This document shows, one piece after another, positions 8,521-17,316 of a stretch of DNA of 64,000 nucleotides. The DNA is from RGIG5299 sp045588575 (GTDB lineage: Bacteria > Bacillota > Clostridia > Oscillospirales > RGIG5299): NCBI GenBank assembly GCA_045588575.1, contig JAZNEJ010000005.1:121633-185632 (forward strand), in the 5' to 3' direction. The notes under the pieces are model-generated. The model did no database searches and was not told where the DNA came from. It worked only from the letters and a program-made list of their open reading frames with translations. Each line of letters starts with the position of its first letter. Position 1 is the first letter of the stretch. A program made the position numbers and the translations under genes.

Positions 8521-9477
8521 ATGTTCAAGGTAAAATACGGAATAATGAGTGCATCTTCAATAGCGCCCAGATTTATTTCGGCGGTTAGAGCTGCAAATGC
8601 AGGTGAAATATGTGCAATATCGTCAAGAACAGGTGAAAACGCCGAGAAAAAGGCAAAAGAGTGGGGAATACCGGTTGCCTATAAAAACCACGAAGCGCTT
8701 TTAAACGACGAAAATATAAACACGGTTTATATTTCCTCGGTAAATTCCGCACACTATGAAATGACAAAGCTTGCCCTTGAAAAAGGGAAAAACGTTATTT
8801 GCGAAAAACCTTGCACAACCTCAAAAAAAGAAACTGAAGAACTGTTTGAAATAGCAAAATCTCGCGGACTTTTTTTAATGGAAGCTCAAAAAATGCTTTT
8901 TTTACCCGTTATAAATCAAGTTTTTGAAACGGTTAAGAATGGCATGCTTGGAGAAATTGCGCTTGTAGAGCTTTCTCACAGCTTTTTGGCAAGCTATAAT
9001 AACTGGCTTTTTGACTCTTCTTTAGGTGGCGGAACACTTCTTTCGAGCGGCATTTACGCCATACAATTCGTTTTATCTCTTTTTGGAGATATTTCGGAAA
9101 TTACGGGTGTTTTCACAAGGGATGAAGGACTTGCCGAAAACGGTTATACGGTTTCGGGAAAAACAAAAAGCGGTGTTATCTTCGTCATAAAAAACAGCAC
9201 CTCGGCCACCTTGGATAACTCTGCAAGAATTTTCGGCTCAAAAGGGAATATAGTTATACCTGAATATTGGAAGGCTCGCAAAGCGATTATTTCAATAAAA
9301 GGTCAAGACGAAAAAGAAATTCATCTTCCCGTTGAAAATGAATTCGTTTATGAAGCAAGTCATATAAAAGAATGTCTTGAAAAAAAGATTTTAACAAGTC
9401 CCGTTGTTACACCTTTGCTTTCGGTAAAGGGAATTGAAGTGATTGAAAAAATAAAGGCTTTGCCAAACTATAAATAA
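8521..9477 (+). CDS. Gfo/Idh/MocA family NAD(P)-dependent oxidoreductase
   Basis: A 318-residue sugar or cyclitol dehydrogenase-type protein. The N-terminal Rossmann domain begins KYGIMSASSIAPRFISA (residues 5-21), in place of the more usual GxGxxA spacing. NVICEKPC around residue 93 is the family EKP motif, whose lysine normally takes part in catalysis. The C-terminal half is the alpha/beta substrate domain. The gene stands alone between the tRNA terminator and a bidirectional terminator at 9498-9520, so context gives no substrate. An ATG at 8514 is out of frame and closes at once. Confidence 0.88.
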   Translation: MFKVKYGIMSASSIAPRFISAVRAANAGEICAISSRTGENAEKKAKEWGIPVAYKNHEALLNDENINTVYISSVNSAHYEMTKLALEKGKNVICEKPCTTSKKETEELFEIAKSRGLFLMEAQKMLFLPVINQVFETVKNGMLGEIALVELSHSFLASYNNWLFDSSLGGGTLLSSGIYAIQFVLSLFGDISEITGVFTRDEGLAENGYTVSGKTKSGVIFVIKNSTSATLDNSARIFGSKGNIVIPEYWKARKAIISIKGQDEKEIHLPVENEFVYEASHIKECLEKKILTSPVVTPLLSVKGIEVIEKIKALPNYK

Positions 9478-9497
9478 TGTAATAATATAAATAAAAA

Positions 9498-9520
9498 AAC
9501 CGCCGAAATAATCGGCGGTT
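9498..9520. terminator. Bidirectional terminator between convergent genes
   Basis: AACCGCCGA (9498-9506) and TCGGCGGTT (9512-9520) form a 9-bp perfect stem with a 5-base loop. A runs lie on the left and TTTTCTTTTTT on the right, so it can stop both the Gfo gene and the reverse-strand operon. Confidence 0.88.
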
Positions 9521-9533
9521 TTCTTTTTTAAGA

Positions 9534-10565
9534 TTAAAGCTCGTAAAGCTGACGCCAGCCCTTGTCGAAACCATCGAGGGTAACGATGATGGGTTCCCAA
9601 GTTTTGAATTCGTCAATTGTCAAGCCGTCTGCATAATAGGCCTGCTCATATTCGGGACCGAGAGATGCAGCATAGTCGAAATACTTCTTGTCAACGGGAG
9701 CATCGAAACGAAGCTCTCTGGGAATGGGATTTACAGCATCGAGTTCAGCAATAGCCTTCTGAACCTTGGGAGTAACGGTCATGCAGCAGTCAACACCTGC
9801 AAGCTCGGAAACCTGGAAAGGAGTTCTGAAAGCTGCGGGCATAAGCTGGCTGTGGAAGCCGCGCTTTTTGTATTCTGCAAACATGTTCTTGATAATAGCA
9901 AGAACAGCCCAGTGAATGTATTCAGCATTAGCGTTGGGGTCTTTTTTGAGCATGAAGTCAGAAAGACGACCCATAACAACAGCAGCAGTTGAAGGAGCGG
10001 GAGTGATGCCTGCGGCAATAGCTCTTGCTCTACCTCTTTCGTAAGCTTCACCAACTGCAACAGCCTGAGCGGTTGCGATACAAACGGTGGGGTTGGTGGG
10101 AATACCGAGAGCAGCAAGCTCTTCAAGAGTCCAAATACCGGCTTTTGTACCGGGGATTTTTACCATAACGTTTTTGCCCCAGCTTGCCATAACCTTGCCC
10201 ATTTCGAGCATTGCTTCGCCGTCGTCTGCGATTTCGGGCTGAACCTGAGTACGAACGTAGCCGTATTTTTTATCGGTAGATTCATACATAGGCATAAGTC
10301 TCTTAGACATATCGCGAACAACGCAACCGATAAGCTCGAGAGCGCGCTCGTCTTTAGAAAGACCTGCGGGAATTTTAGCAATTTCTTCAGTGTAAAGTTC
10401 GGGCTGTTTGGTTAAAGCCTGATAGCTGAGAGGGGGGTTAGATGTACAACCTACTGCGCCGCCAAGGTTAATACCGTCATTAACTTCTTGGAGAAGAACA
10501 GAGTCGTTACACCACTGTGTGGGGGTGTTTTTAGCCATCCATTCAAGATAAGAATAGTATCCCAT
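9534..10565 (-). CDS. Transaldolase family protein
   Basis: A 343-residue class I aldolase of the transaldolase family. The segment NVMVKIPGTKAGIWTLEELAALGIPTNPT carries the Schiff-base lysine (MVKIPGT) and the (N/T)PT element that follows it. It is longer than the 210-220 residue TalC/fructose-6-phosphate aldolase type, and its N terminus (GCTSNPPL) matches the TSNPP element of larger transaldolases. It is the last gene of a three-gene operon with a zinc dehydrogenase and a CoA-acylating aldehyde dehydrogenase, which suggests cleavage of an unusual sugar or sugar acid rather than the pentose phosphate pathway. The real substrate cannot be read from sequence. Confidence 0.85.
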   Translation of the reverse strand: MGYYSYLEWMAKNTPTQWCNDSVLLQEVNDGINLGGAVGCTSNPPLSYQALTKQPELYTEEIAKIPAGLSKDERALELIGCVVRDMSKRLMPMYESTDKKYGYVRTQVQPEIADDGEAMLEMGKVMASWGKNVMVKIPGTKAGIWTLEELAALGIPTNPTVCIATAQAVAVGEAYERGRARAIAAGITPAPSTAAVVMGRLSDFMLKKDPNANAEYIHWAVLAIIKNMFAEYKKRGFHSQLMPAAFRTPFQVSELAGVDCCMTVTPKVQKAIAELDAVNPIPRELRFDAPVDKKYFDYAASLGPEYEQAYYADGLTIDEFKTWEPIIVTLDGFDKGWRQLYEL

Positions 10566-10596
10566 AATTATATATGTCCTTTCGTTTAATTAATAA

Positions 10597-11637
10597 TTAA
10601 TCGTTTGAAAGAGAGAAAAGGATTTTAAGACCTTGCTTTTTATCCATTTTCTCAAAAGCTGCTTCCCATTCGTCAAGCGAGAAGGTGTCGGATGCAATGG
10701 GGAGGGTGTTTACCATACCTGAACCGAGGAGACGCAAAGCGGTTGTCCAAGAGTTGGGCGTGGTTGCAAAGCCAACGGAGAGAGTAACTTCTTTTTTGAG
10801 GAGAAGGTCTAAATTGAAAGGAATGGGTTTGCCAAACAATCCAATCTGACCGAATCTACCGGACTTTCTAACAGCCTTCAAACAGCCGTCTGCCGAAGCG
10901 GCAACACCTGCGCATTCAAAAACTGCATCGAAGCCTAAACCGTTGGTAAATTTCTGAGTTGCCTCAGCAAGAGATTCTTTATCTACGATGATAACGCCTG
11001 CGGCACCTAATTCCATAGCCAACTTAAGACGAGCTTCGTCGGCAGAGGTTCCGCTAACGTAAACGGTAGCGCCGTTTGCACGGGCAACCTGAAGTGCTAA
11101 AAGACCGATAGCACCGGGGCCGCTTACGAGAACGATATCGCCTGCATCTACTCTGCAAACCTCTGAAATGCTGCGAACACAGCAAGCTAAGGGCTCGCAA
11201 AGAGCTGCAGCTTTGAGGGAAACACCCTCGGGAATGCGGTAGAGAGTTCTTGAAGGAACAACCATATATTCTGCCATAGCGCCGTTTACGCCGGAACCTA
11301 TAGATTTACGCTCTTCGCATAACATAGGAGTACCGGATAAACAGTAACGGCAATGACCGCAGGTTACAACGGCGGTAAGCGAAACAACGGCATCTCCGAC
11401 TTTATAGTCGGTAACGCCTGCGCCAACCTGATAAACGGTGCCGCTGAATTCGTGTCCCATAACAACGGGAGCGTCAGCCTCATATTCGTCGCTGCGAATA
11501 TGCATATCGGTACCGCAAATACCTGCGTAAGCTATTTTGATAACAACTTCGTTATCACCCGGGGTGGGAACGGGAATATCTTGAAGACCCATTCCGTCAA
11601 TGCCGGGGCGAAGCTTCATTAAAGCTTTCATTTTCAA
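10597..11637 (-). CDS. Zinc-dependent medium-chain dehydrogenase
   Basis: A 346-residue alcohol/polyol dehydrogenase of the MDR family (threonine or sorbitol dehydrogenase-like). Catalytic zinc ligands are visible in CGICGTDMH and GHEFSG near residues 39-72. Four structural-zinc cysteines follow in CGHCRYCLSGTPMLC. The Rossmann fold carries VSGPGAIGLLALQVA around residue 170. It lies between the aldehyde dehydrogenase and transaldolase genes with short gaps (31 and 46 bp), so it most likely oxidises or reduces an intermediate of the same pathway. Confidence 0.9.
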   Translation of the reverse strand: MKMKALMKLRPGIDGMGLQDIPVPTPGDNEVVIKIAYAGICGTDMHIRSDEYEADAPVVMGHEFSGTVYQVGAGVTDYKVGDAVVSLTAVVTCGHCRYCLSGTPMLCEERKSIGSGVNGAMAEYMVVPSRTLYRIPEGVSLKAAALCEPLACCVRSISEVCRVDAGDIVLVSGPGAIGLLALQVARANGATVYVSGTSADEARLKLAMELGAAGVIIVDKESLAEATQKFTNGLGFDAVFECAGVAASADGCLKAVRKSGRFGQIGLFGKPIPFNLDLLLKKEVTLSVGFATTPNSWTTALRLLGSGMVNTLPIASDTFSLDEWEAAFEKMDKKQGLKILFSLSND

Positions 11638-11683
11638 AATCCTTCCGTAAATTCAATGATGTAAAATCCGTTTAATCGGATAA

Positions 11684-13186
11684 TTACATAGCACCGTCCC
11701 AAGTGCCTACCTGAGTAGCCTTGAGCTCATCCTGATTGAACCAACGGCTGGTAACAACCTTGGATTCGGTGTAGAAACGGAGGCCGTCTTTGCCTAAGCA
11801 ATGAAGATCGCCGAAGAATGAACGCTTGTGGCCACAGAAGGGGAACATACCTGCGGGAACAGGAATACCAACGTTAACGCCGGTCATACCGCCGTGAGTT
11901 CTCTTTGTGAATTCACGAGCATAGTAACCGTTCTGAGTGAAGATAACGGAACCGTTAGCAAAGGGGTTGGCATTCATAAGAGCAAGACCTTCTTCGAAGT
12001 CCTTAACTCTCTTAATGCAAAGAACCGGGCCAAAGATTTCCTGCTGACCGATGGTCATTTCGGGAGTTACGTGGTCAAATACGGTGTGGCCTACGAAGAA
12101 GCCGTTTTCATAACCGGGAACAGAAACGTTTCTGCCGTCGAGAACGAGCTCAGCGCCTTCGTCAATACCCTTCTGAATCCAGTCGAGAATAGACTGCTTG
12201 TGAGAAGCGGAAACGGTGGGACCGAGGTCGGTTTCTTTATCGTAAGCGGGGCCGATTTTCTTGTTTTTAATTTGTTTTAAAACTTCAGCAACGAATTTGT
12301 CTGCAATAGCTTCTTCAACAACAACAACGGGTAAAGCCATGCAACGTTCGCCTGCGCAACCGAATGAAGAGTTAAGAACACCTGCAACGGTTCTTTCAAT
12401 GGGAGCATCTCTGAGAACGAGAGCGTGGTTCTTAGCTTCGCAAAGGCACTGAACGCGCTTGCCGTTAGCAGCAGCGGTGGAGTAAACGTGAAGACCGATA
12501 GAGGTAGAACCAACGAAGGTTACACCTGCAACGTCGGGGTGAGTTAAGAAAATGTTAGCTTCATTTCTGGAGCAGGTAACAATGTTAACAACGCCCTTGG
12601 GAAGACCGGCTTCAACTAAGAGTTCAACCATCTTTAAGCAGGTCATGGGAGTCATGGAAGCTGCTTTTAATACGAGGGTGTTACCGGTAGCGATACACAT
12701 GGGCATCATCCAACCCATGGGAATCATAGCGGGGAAGTTGAAGGGAACGATGCCGGCAAAAACGCCCATAGGCTCTCTGTAAAGAACAGAGTCGAAACCG
12801 TTGGTAACGTTCATTAAAGCTTCGCCCATCATTAAAGAGGGAGCGCCGCAAGCAACTTCAACGGGCTCTTTAACCTTTAAAATATCTCCACGAGCCTCGT
12901 CCCAGTTTTTACCGTGTTCACGGCAGAGAATGTAGGTGAGTTCATCCATGTCACGAATGAGAAGGTCTCTGAACTTGTAGAGAACCTCAACACGACGTGC
13001 AACGGGGGTGTTCGACCAAGCGGGGAAAGCAGCTTTAGCAGCAGCTATAGCAGCTTCAACCTCTTCGGAGGTGCAGCAAGGAGTCTGAGCAATAACTTCG
13101 CCCTTGCTGGGGTCGTAAACATCCATCCATTTGCTGGACTTGGACTCGATGAATTCGCCATTGATAAACATTTTTAATTTATCCAT
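11684..13186 (-). CDS. mmsA: CoA-acylating methylmalonate-semialdehyde dehydrogenase-like protein
   Basis: First gene of the operon. MmsA/IolA enzymes convert methylmalonate or malonate semialdehyde to propionyl- or acetyl-CoA. The protein has 500 residues. The catalytic cysteine is in GCAGERCMA, and the fold has the usual FVGSTSIG and TIGQQEIFGPV segments. The start is set at 13186 (MDKLKMFINGEF), 9-10 bases after GGAAG; an in-frame extension to 13282 runs through the promoter and is rejected. Oddity: the family motif normally ending GAKNH reads LCEAKNH here, with Glu in place of Gly near the active site, so the substrate may differ. Confidence 0.85.
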   Translation of the reverse strand: MDKLKMFINGEFIESKSSKWMDVYDPSKGEVIAQTPCCTSEEVEAAIAAAKAAFPAWSNTPVARRVEVLYKFRDLLIRDMDELTYILCREHGKNWDEARGDILKVKEPVEVACGAPSLMMGEALMNVTNGFDSVLYREPMGVFAGIVPFNFPAMIPMGWMMPMCIATGNTLVLKAASMTPMTCLKMVELLVEAGLPKGVVNIVTCSRNEANIFLTHPDVAGVTFVGSTSIGLHVYSTAAANGKRVQCLCEAKNHALVLRDAPIERTVAGVLNSSFGCAGERCMALPVVVVEEAIADKFVAEVLKQIKNKKIGPAYDKETDLGPTVSASHKQSILDWIQKGIDEGAELVLDGRNVSVPGYENGFFVGHTVFDHVTPEMTIGQQEIFGPVLCIKRVKDFEEGLALMNANPFANGSVIFTQNGYYAREFTKRTHGGMTGVNVGIPVPAGMFPFCGHKRSFFGDLHCLGKDGLRFYTESKVVTSRWFNQDELKATQVGTWDGAM

Positions 13187-13237
13187 TTTATATTCTTCCT
13201 TTCTTGGCTGTAATTGTGCCAAAATAATACAAATAAT

Positions 13238-13266
13238 ATTATAATTATAATATACCTTTTTGTCAA
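13238..13266 (-). promoter_or_regulatory. Promoter of the mmsA-MDR-transaldolase operon
   Basis: On the reverse strand a perfect TTGACA (13261-13266) and a perfect TATAAT (13238-13243) are 17 bp apart. The promoter is bracketed by two identical 9-mers, GTGCCAAAA on the forward strand (13216-13224 and 13267-13275). One lies just downstream of the -10 and the other abuts the -35. A consensus promoter flanked by repeats suggests repression by an unidentified regulator. Confidence 0.85.
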
Positions 13267-13307
13267 GTGCCAAAAAGGGCAAAAAACGTTATTTTATTGA
13301 ATAATTT

Positions 13308-13763
13308 TCAAACATTTTTCAGTTTTTCAATAAGACCGGAGCAACCGTCGAAAATATCTTGCCAAGTTACTTCGAAATTTCCGCTGTACCAAGGGTCCGA
13401 AACACTGCCTTTTCGATTGGTATAATCCATCATCATTGAAATTTTCGAATCGAATTTATTGCCGAACATTCGGTGTATATTTCTCAAATTATTTTCGTCC
13501 ATTATTATAATCATATCATAATAGTCGAAATCTTTTGCGGTAATTTGGCGAGCTCTTTTTCCTTCGCAGGAAATGCCGTGCTCAAGAAGCTTTCTTTTCG
13601 CAGGCGGATAAACGGGATTATAAAGCTCCTCGGTGCTTGTTGCGGCGGAAGCAATTTCGAAATTTTGAGAAATTCCGGCCTTTGAAACAAGGTCCTTCAT
13701 AATAAATTCCGCCATGGGACTCCTGCAAATATTTCCGTGGCAAACGAAGAGAATTTTTGTCAT
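13308..13763 (-). CDS. Low-molecular-weight protein-tyrosine phosphatase
   Basis: A 151-residue cytoplasmic phosphatase. The P-loop CHGNICRSPMAEF (C-x5-R-S) is at the very N terminus after MTKILFV, and the general-acid aspartate lies in the family's late DPW/DPY position (SDPWYSG). The start at 13763 follows AGAGGTGAT; the longer in-frame reading (to 14003) crosses a terminator and is not used. Such enzymes dephosphorylate protein tyrosine or arginine; the target is unknown. It is a single gene between the catabolic operon promoter and a palindromic terminator. Confidence 0.92.
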   Translation of the reverse strand: MTKILFVCHGNICRSPMAEFIMKDLVSKAGISQNFEIASAATSTEELYNPVYPPAKRKLLEHGISCEGKRARQITAKDFDYYDMIIIMDENNLRNIHRMFGNKFDSKISMMMDYTNRKGSVSDPWYSGNFEVTWQDIFDGCSGLIEKLKNV

Positions 13764-13846
13764 AATATCACCTCTTTTTATTAAAATATTATACCATATT
13801 TTAATGGCGAATGCAACGCGAAAAAAAGTTAAAAAATATAAAAAAC

Positions 13847-13872
13847 AGCCGCACACAAATTTGTGTGCGGCT
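13847..13872. terminator. Perfect 26-bp palindromic terminator
   Basis: The segment is a perfect inverted repeat with core GCACACAAATTTGTGTGC. It has T-rich sequence on both sides (TTTGATTTTTTG on the right; on the reverse strand GTTTTTTATATTTTTT). It follows the reverse-strand coiled-coil gene and probably terminates it. Confidence 0.85.
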
Positions 13873-13908
13873 TTGATTTTTTGTTCCAAAATAAGAGTTT
13901 TTGAGATG

Positions 13909-14409
13909 TTATTTGCCTTTTTTAAGCTGTTCAAGCTCAAATTTAGTAGCTGCAAGCTGTTTTTTGTAATAAGCAATGATTTTGTCTTTTTCACCGTCGT
14001 CAAAGAAATTTTTCAAAAGAGAGCCTATAACCGAAGGCTTCTTTTCGGTTAGATGATGCACGTCCTCGTAGAGCTTTGAATTTTTCTCAAAAATTTGGGC
14101 TTGGTTTTCTTCCATAACCGAAATTTTCTTTTTAAGACGTTCGTTTTCATCTTTCAACGCCTCGTTGGAATTGCTTAAAGCCTGATAATTTTTCACAGAG
14201 GCATCAACGGAAGCTTTGTAAGCATCAAACTCCGCCAAAACGGCGTCAACTGCTTTTTGAGAATCTTCTTTTTGGAGCTCAATGGCCTTGTTCAGTTCCT
14301 CAATTTCAGCTTGGAGCTCGAAAATTTCGTTATCGCAATTTTCCACGTATCCGAGAACGGATTTTCTGTCAAAACCGTTGGGTGTACTTTCAAAAATTCT
14401 TCCTTTCAT
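13909..14409 (-). CDS. DivIVA-like coiled-coil protein
   Basis: A 166-residue protein. The first 25 residues (IFESTPNGFDRKSVLGYVE) resemble the short membrane- and partner-binding head of DivIVA/GpsB proteins, where a G(Y/F)D...V..(F/Y) pattern is usual. Residues 28-115 are a continuous heptad-rich coiled coil, and a second coil lies near the C terminus (IIAYYKKQLAATKFELEQL). No membrane segment is present. DivIVA family proteins scaffold division or pole complexes; this one is shorter and more diverged, so the precise role is open. It has its own promoter and is divergent from secA. Confidence 0.6.
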   Translation of the reverse strand: MKGRIFESTPNGFDRKSVLGYVENCDNEIFELQAEIEELNKAIELQKEDSQKAVDAVLAEFDAYKASVDASVKNYQALSNSNEALKDENERLKKKISVMEENQAQIFEKNSKLYEDVHHLTEKKPSVIGSLLKNFFDDGEKDKIIAYYKKQLAATKFELEQLKKGK

Positions 14410-14438
14410 AATAAACCTCCGAGTTAGTTACACTTAAT

Positions 14439-14466
14439 ATTATAATCTTTTCTTTTGCCAAGTCAA
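14439..14466 (-). promoter_or_regulatory. Promoter of the DivIVA-like gene
   Basis: On the reverse strand, TTGACT (14461-14466) and TATAAT (14439-14444) are 16 bp apart, followed by CGGAGGTTT before the ATG. For the divergent secA only a -10 TATAAT at 14539-14544 is clear; its -35 (TGGATT) is poor. Confidence 0.7.
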
Positions 14467-14598
14467 TAAAAAGTAATTAAAAACATCTTTTTTTTAATTT
14501 TTTTACAAAATACTATGGATTATTTTTAATTTTTATTATATAATTGTTAATTGTAGATTTGTATCTATCGACGAACATACTCTTTAAGGAGACTCAAA

Positions 14599-17316
14599 AT
14601 GGGAATATTTGCATCGCTTTTCGGCGGAAACAGAGACATTAAGAAAATTCAGCCTATCGTAGATAAAATTTTAGCGCTCGATACAGAGTATTCTGCGCTT
14701 TCGGAAGAAGAACTTAAAGGAAAAACAAACCTTTTTAAAGAAAGACTTAAAGCGGGAGAAACGCTTGATAATATTTTGCCCGAGGCATTTGCAACAATAA
14801 GAGAGGCCGCATGGCGAGTATTGGGTGAAAAACCTTATCCCGTTCAGCTTATGGGCGGCATAGTTTTGCATCAGGGAAGAATTGCCGAGATGAGAACGGG
14901 TGAAGGTAAAACTCTCGTTGCAACCTTACCTTGCTATTTAAATGCCCTCACGGGAAAAGGCGTTCACGTTATAACGGTTAACGATTATCTTGCAAAGCGT
15001 GACTCCGAGTGGATGGGCAAGGTTTACAAATATCTCGGATTAACCGTCGGATTGGTTGTTCACGGTCTTAATCACGAGCAAAAGCAAGCGGCTTATAATG
15101 CCGACATAACCTACGGCACCAATAACGAATTCGGCTTCGATTATCTTCGCGACAATATGGTAATATATAAAGAGCAAATGGTTCAAAGAGGCCATAATTT
15201 TGCAATTGTTGACGAGGTCGACTCCATTTTAATAGACGAAGCAAGAACTCCCCTTATAATTTCAGGTCAGGCAGAAAAGCCCAACGAGCTTTATAATCTT
15301 GCCGACAGATTCGTAAAGGGCTTGAAATCATATACCGTTACCGAAATGGACGATAAGCAGTCAAACGACGACAGGGAAGAAGACTACATTATCGACGAAA
15401 AGGCAAAAACCGCAATACTTCTTAAAAACGGCGTTAAAAAAGCCGAGGCTTATTTCGGAGTCAGCTGTCTTTCCGATGCCGAAAACAGCGAGCTTTCGCA
15501 CCATATAAATCAGGCGCTCAAAGCAAACGGCATAATGAAAAAAGATATAGATTACGTTGTAAAAGACGGAGAGGTAATAATAGTCGACGAATTTACGGGC
15601 CGCTTAATGTTCGGCAGACGTTATTCTCAAGGGCTTCATCAGGCAATTGAGGCAAAGGAACACGTAAAGGTTGAAAACGAGAGCAAAACTCTCGCTACAA
15701 TCACCTTCCAAAACTATTTCCGCCTTTACGCCAAGCTTTCGGGCATGACGGGTACCGCAAAAACCGAGGAAGGCGAATTTTCCGAAATTTACAATCTCGA
15801 CGTTGTTGAAATCCCCACCAACCGTGAGGTTGCAAGAAAAGACAACCCCGATGTTGTTTATAAAACCGTAAATGCAAAATATAACGCTCTTTGCGAGCAA
15901 ATAGCAAAGTGCCATGCAAAAGGTCAACCCGTTTTGGTTGGCACAATTTCCATTGAGCGTTCCGAATATATTTCGCAAATTCTTCGCAAAAAAGGCATTA
16001 AGCACGAGGTTTTAAACGCCAAATATCACGAAAAAGAAGCTGAAATAATCGCGCAGGCAGGTAAAAAGGGCGCGGTTACAATCGCAACCAATATGGCGGG
16101 CCGCGGAACCGATATTAAGCTCGGCGGCAACTCCGAGTTTTCCGCCAAAGCGGAAATGAAGCGCCAAGGCTTTTCCGATGCGCTCATAATCGAGGCAACC
16201 GGACATGCCGAAACCGACGATGCCGATATTTTAAGAGCAAGAGAATATTTTGCAGAGGCAGAGGGCCGTTATAAAAAGCAAATTTCCGTTGAAGCAGAAG
16301 AAGTAAGAGCGGCAGGCGGCCTTTTCGTAATAGGAACCGAGCGCCATGAATCACGAAGAATAGATAATCAGTTAAGAGGCCGTTCCGGCAGACAGGGCGA
16401 CCCCGGTGAAACACGCTTCTATCTTTCAATGGAAGACGACCTTATGCGTCTTTTCGGCGGCGAAAGAATGTTTGCAATGATGGATGCGTTAAAACTTCCC
16501 GAGGACCAACCTCTCGAAATGAAAATGCTTTCCAACTCAATAGAATCGGCGCAGAAAAAGGTTGAAGGCATAAACTTTGCCCGCAGAAAGAGCGTCTTGG
16601 ATTACGACGACGTAATGAACAAGCAACGTGAAGTCATTTACGGGGAGCGCAAAAAGGTGCTCGACGGCAATAACGTTAAAGATTCAATTATGAAGATGCT
16701 CGACGAGGTAATCACAATTACCGTTGCAGCCTATACGTCCGACGTTAAAGACAGCTGGAATTTCGACGCAATCCGCGCTGCGTTCGACGGTGTATTTTTA
16801 ACCGCAAACGATTTGCGCTACACCACCAAAGAACTTGACCGTCTTGAAAGAGAAGATATAATAAACGAGCTTAAAGAAAAGGCATATAAACGCTATGCCG
16901 AAAGAGAAGAGCTTAACACTCCCGAGGTAATGCGCGAAATTGAAAGAATAGTATTGCTTCAGGTTGTTGACCGCCATTGGATGAATCATATCGACACTAT
17001 GGACGATTTGCGAGAGGGCATTCGTTTAAGAGCCTACGCTCAGAGAGACCCAATTGTAGAATACCGTTATGAAAGCGCCGATATGTTCGACACCATGATA
17101 TCCGAAATCAAAGAAAACACCGTTCGCGCGGTGCTCACCGCCGTTGTTCGCCGTAAGGAAGAGCTTGTAAGAAAAGAGGTTGCCAAGGCAGAAGACGGCA
17201 AGCTTTCAAGCGGCGAAGCCAAAGCTAAAAAGAAAACGGTTATATCCAAAAACGGACCTTGCCCCTGCGGAAGCGGCAAAAAATATAAGCGTTGTTGCGG
17301 CAAGGATGAAAACTGA
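14599..17316 (+). CDS. secA: Protein translocase ATPase SecA
   Basis: The motor that pushes preproteins through SecYEG at the membrane. It has 905 residues. Walker A (MRTGEGKTLVATL, about residue 98) and the DEVDSILIDEARTPLIISG Walker B/DEAD region are intact. The HESRRIDNQLRGRSGRQGDPG segment is the second motor motif. The C terminus ends in the zinc-binding tail CPCGSGKKYKRCCG, which binds SecB or ribosomes in other bacteria. The RBS is AAGGAG. It heads a seven-gene run to 23314 and overlaps yqeG by one base (ATGA-type junction). Confidence 0.98.
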   Translation: MGIFASLFGGNRDIKKIQPIVDKILALDTEYSALSEEELKGKTNLFKERLKAGETLDNILPEAFATIREAAWRVLGEKPYPVQLMGGIVLHQGRIAEMRTGEGKTLVATLPCYLNALTGKGVHVITVNDYLAKRDSEWMGKVYKYLGLTVGLVVHGLNHEQKQAAYNADITYGTNNEFGFDYLRDNMVIYKEQMVQRGHNFAIVDEVDSILIDEARTPLIISGQAEKPNELYNLADRFVKGLKSYTVTEMDDKQSNDDREEDYIIDEKAKTAILLKNGVKKAEAYFGVSCLSDAENSELSHHINQALKANGIMKKDIDYVVKDGEVIIVDEFTGRLMFGRRYSQGLHQAIEAKEHVKVENESKTLATITFQNYFRLYAKLSGMTGTAKTEEGEFSEIYNLDVVEIPTNREVARKDNPDVVYKTVNAKYNALCEQIAKCHAKGQPVLVGTISIERSEYISQILRKKGIKHEVLNAKYHEKEAEIIAQAGKKGAVTIATNMAGRGTDIKLGGNSEFSAKAEMKRQGFSDALIIEATGHAETDDADILRAREYFAEAEGRYKKQISVEAEEVRAAGGLFVIGTERHESRRIDNQLRGRSGRQGDPGETRFYLSMEDDLMRLFGGERMFAMMDALKLPEDQPLEMKMLSNSIESAQKKVEGINFARRKSVLDYDDVMNKQREVIYGERKKVLDGNNVKDSIMKMLDEVITITVAAYTSDVKDSWNFDAIRAAFDGVFLTANDLRYTTKELDRLEREDIINELKEKAYKRYAEREELNTPEVMREIERIVLLQVVDRHWMNHIDTMDDLREGIRLRAYAQRDPIVEYRYESADMFDTMISEIKENTVRAVLTAVVRRKEELVRKEVAKAEDGKLSSGEAKAKKKTVISKNGPCPCGSGKKYKRCCGKDEN

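Noticed and set aside
9534..13186. Sulfoquinovose transaldolase pathway for the catabolic trio
   Set aside because: A transaldolase and a dehydrogenase would fit, but no sulfosugar isomerase, glucosidase or sulfonate exporter is present, and the aldehyde dehydrogenase is of the CoA-acylating type. Sequence alone cannot support the claim.
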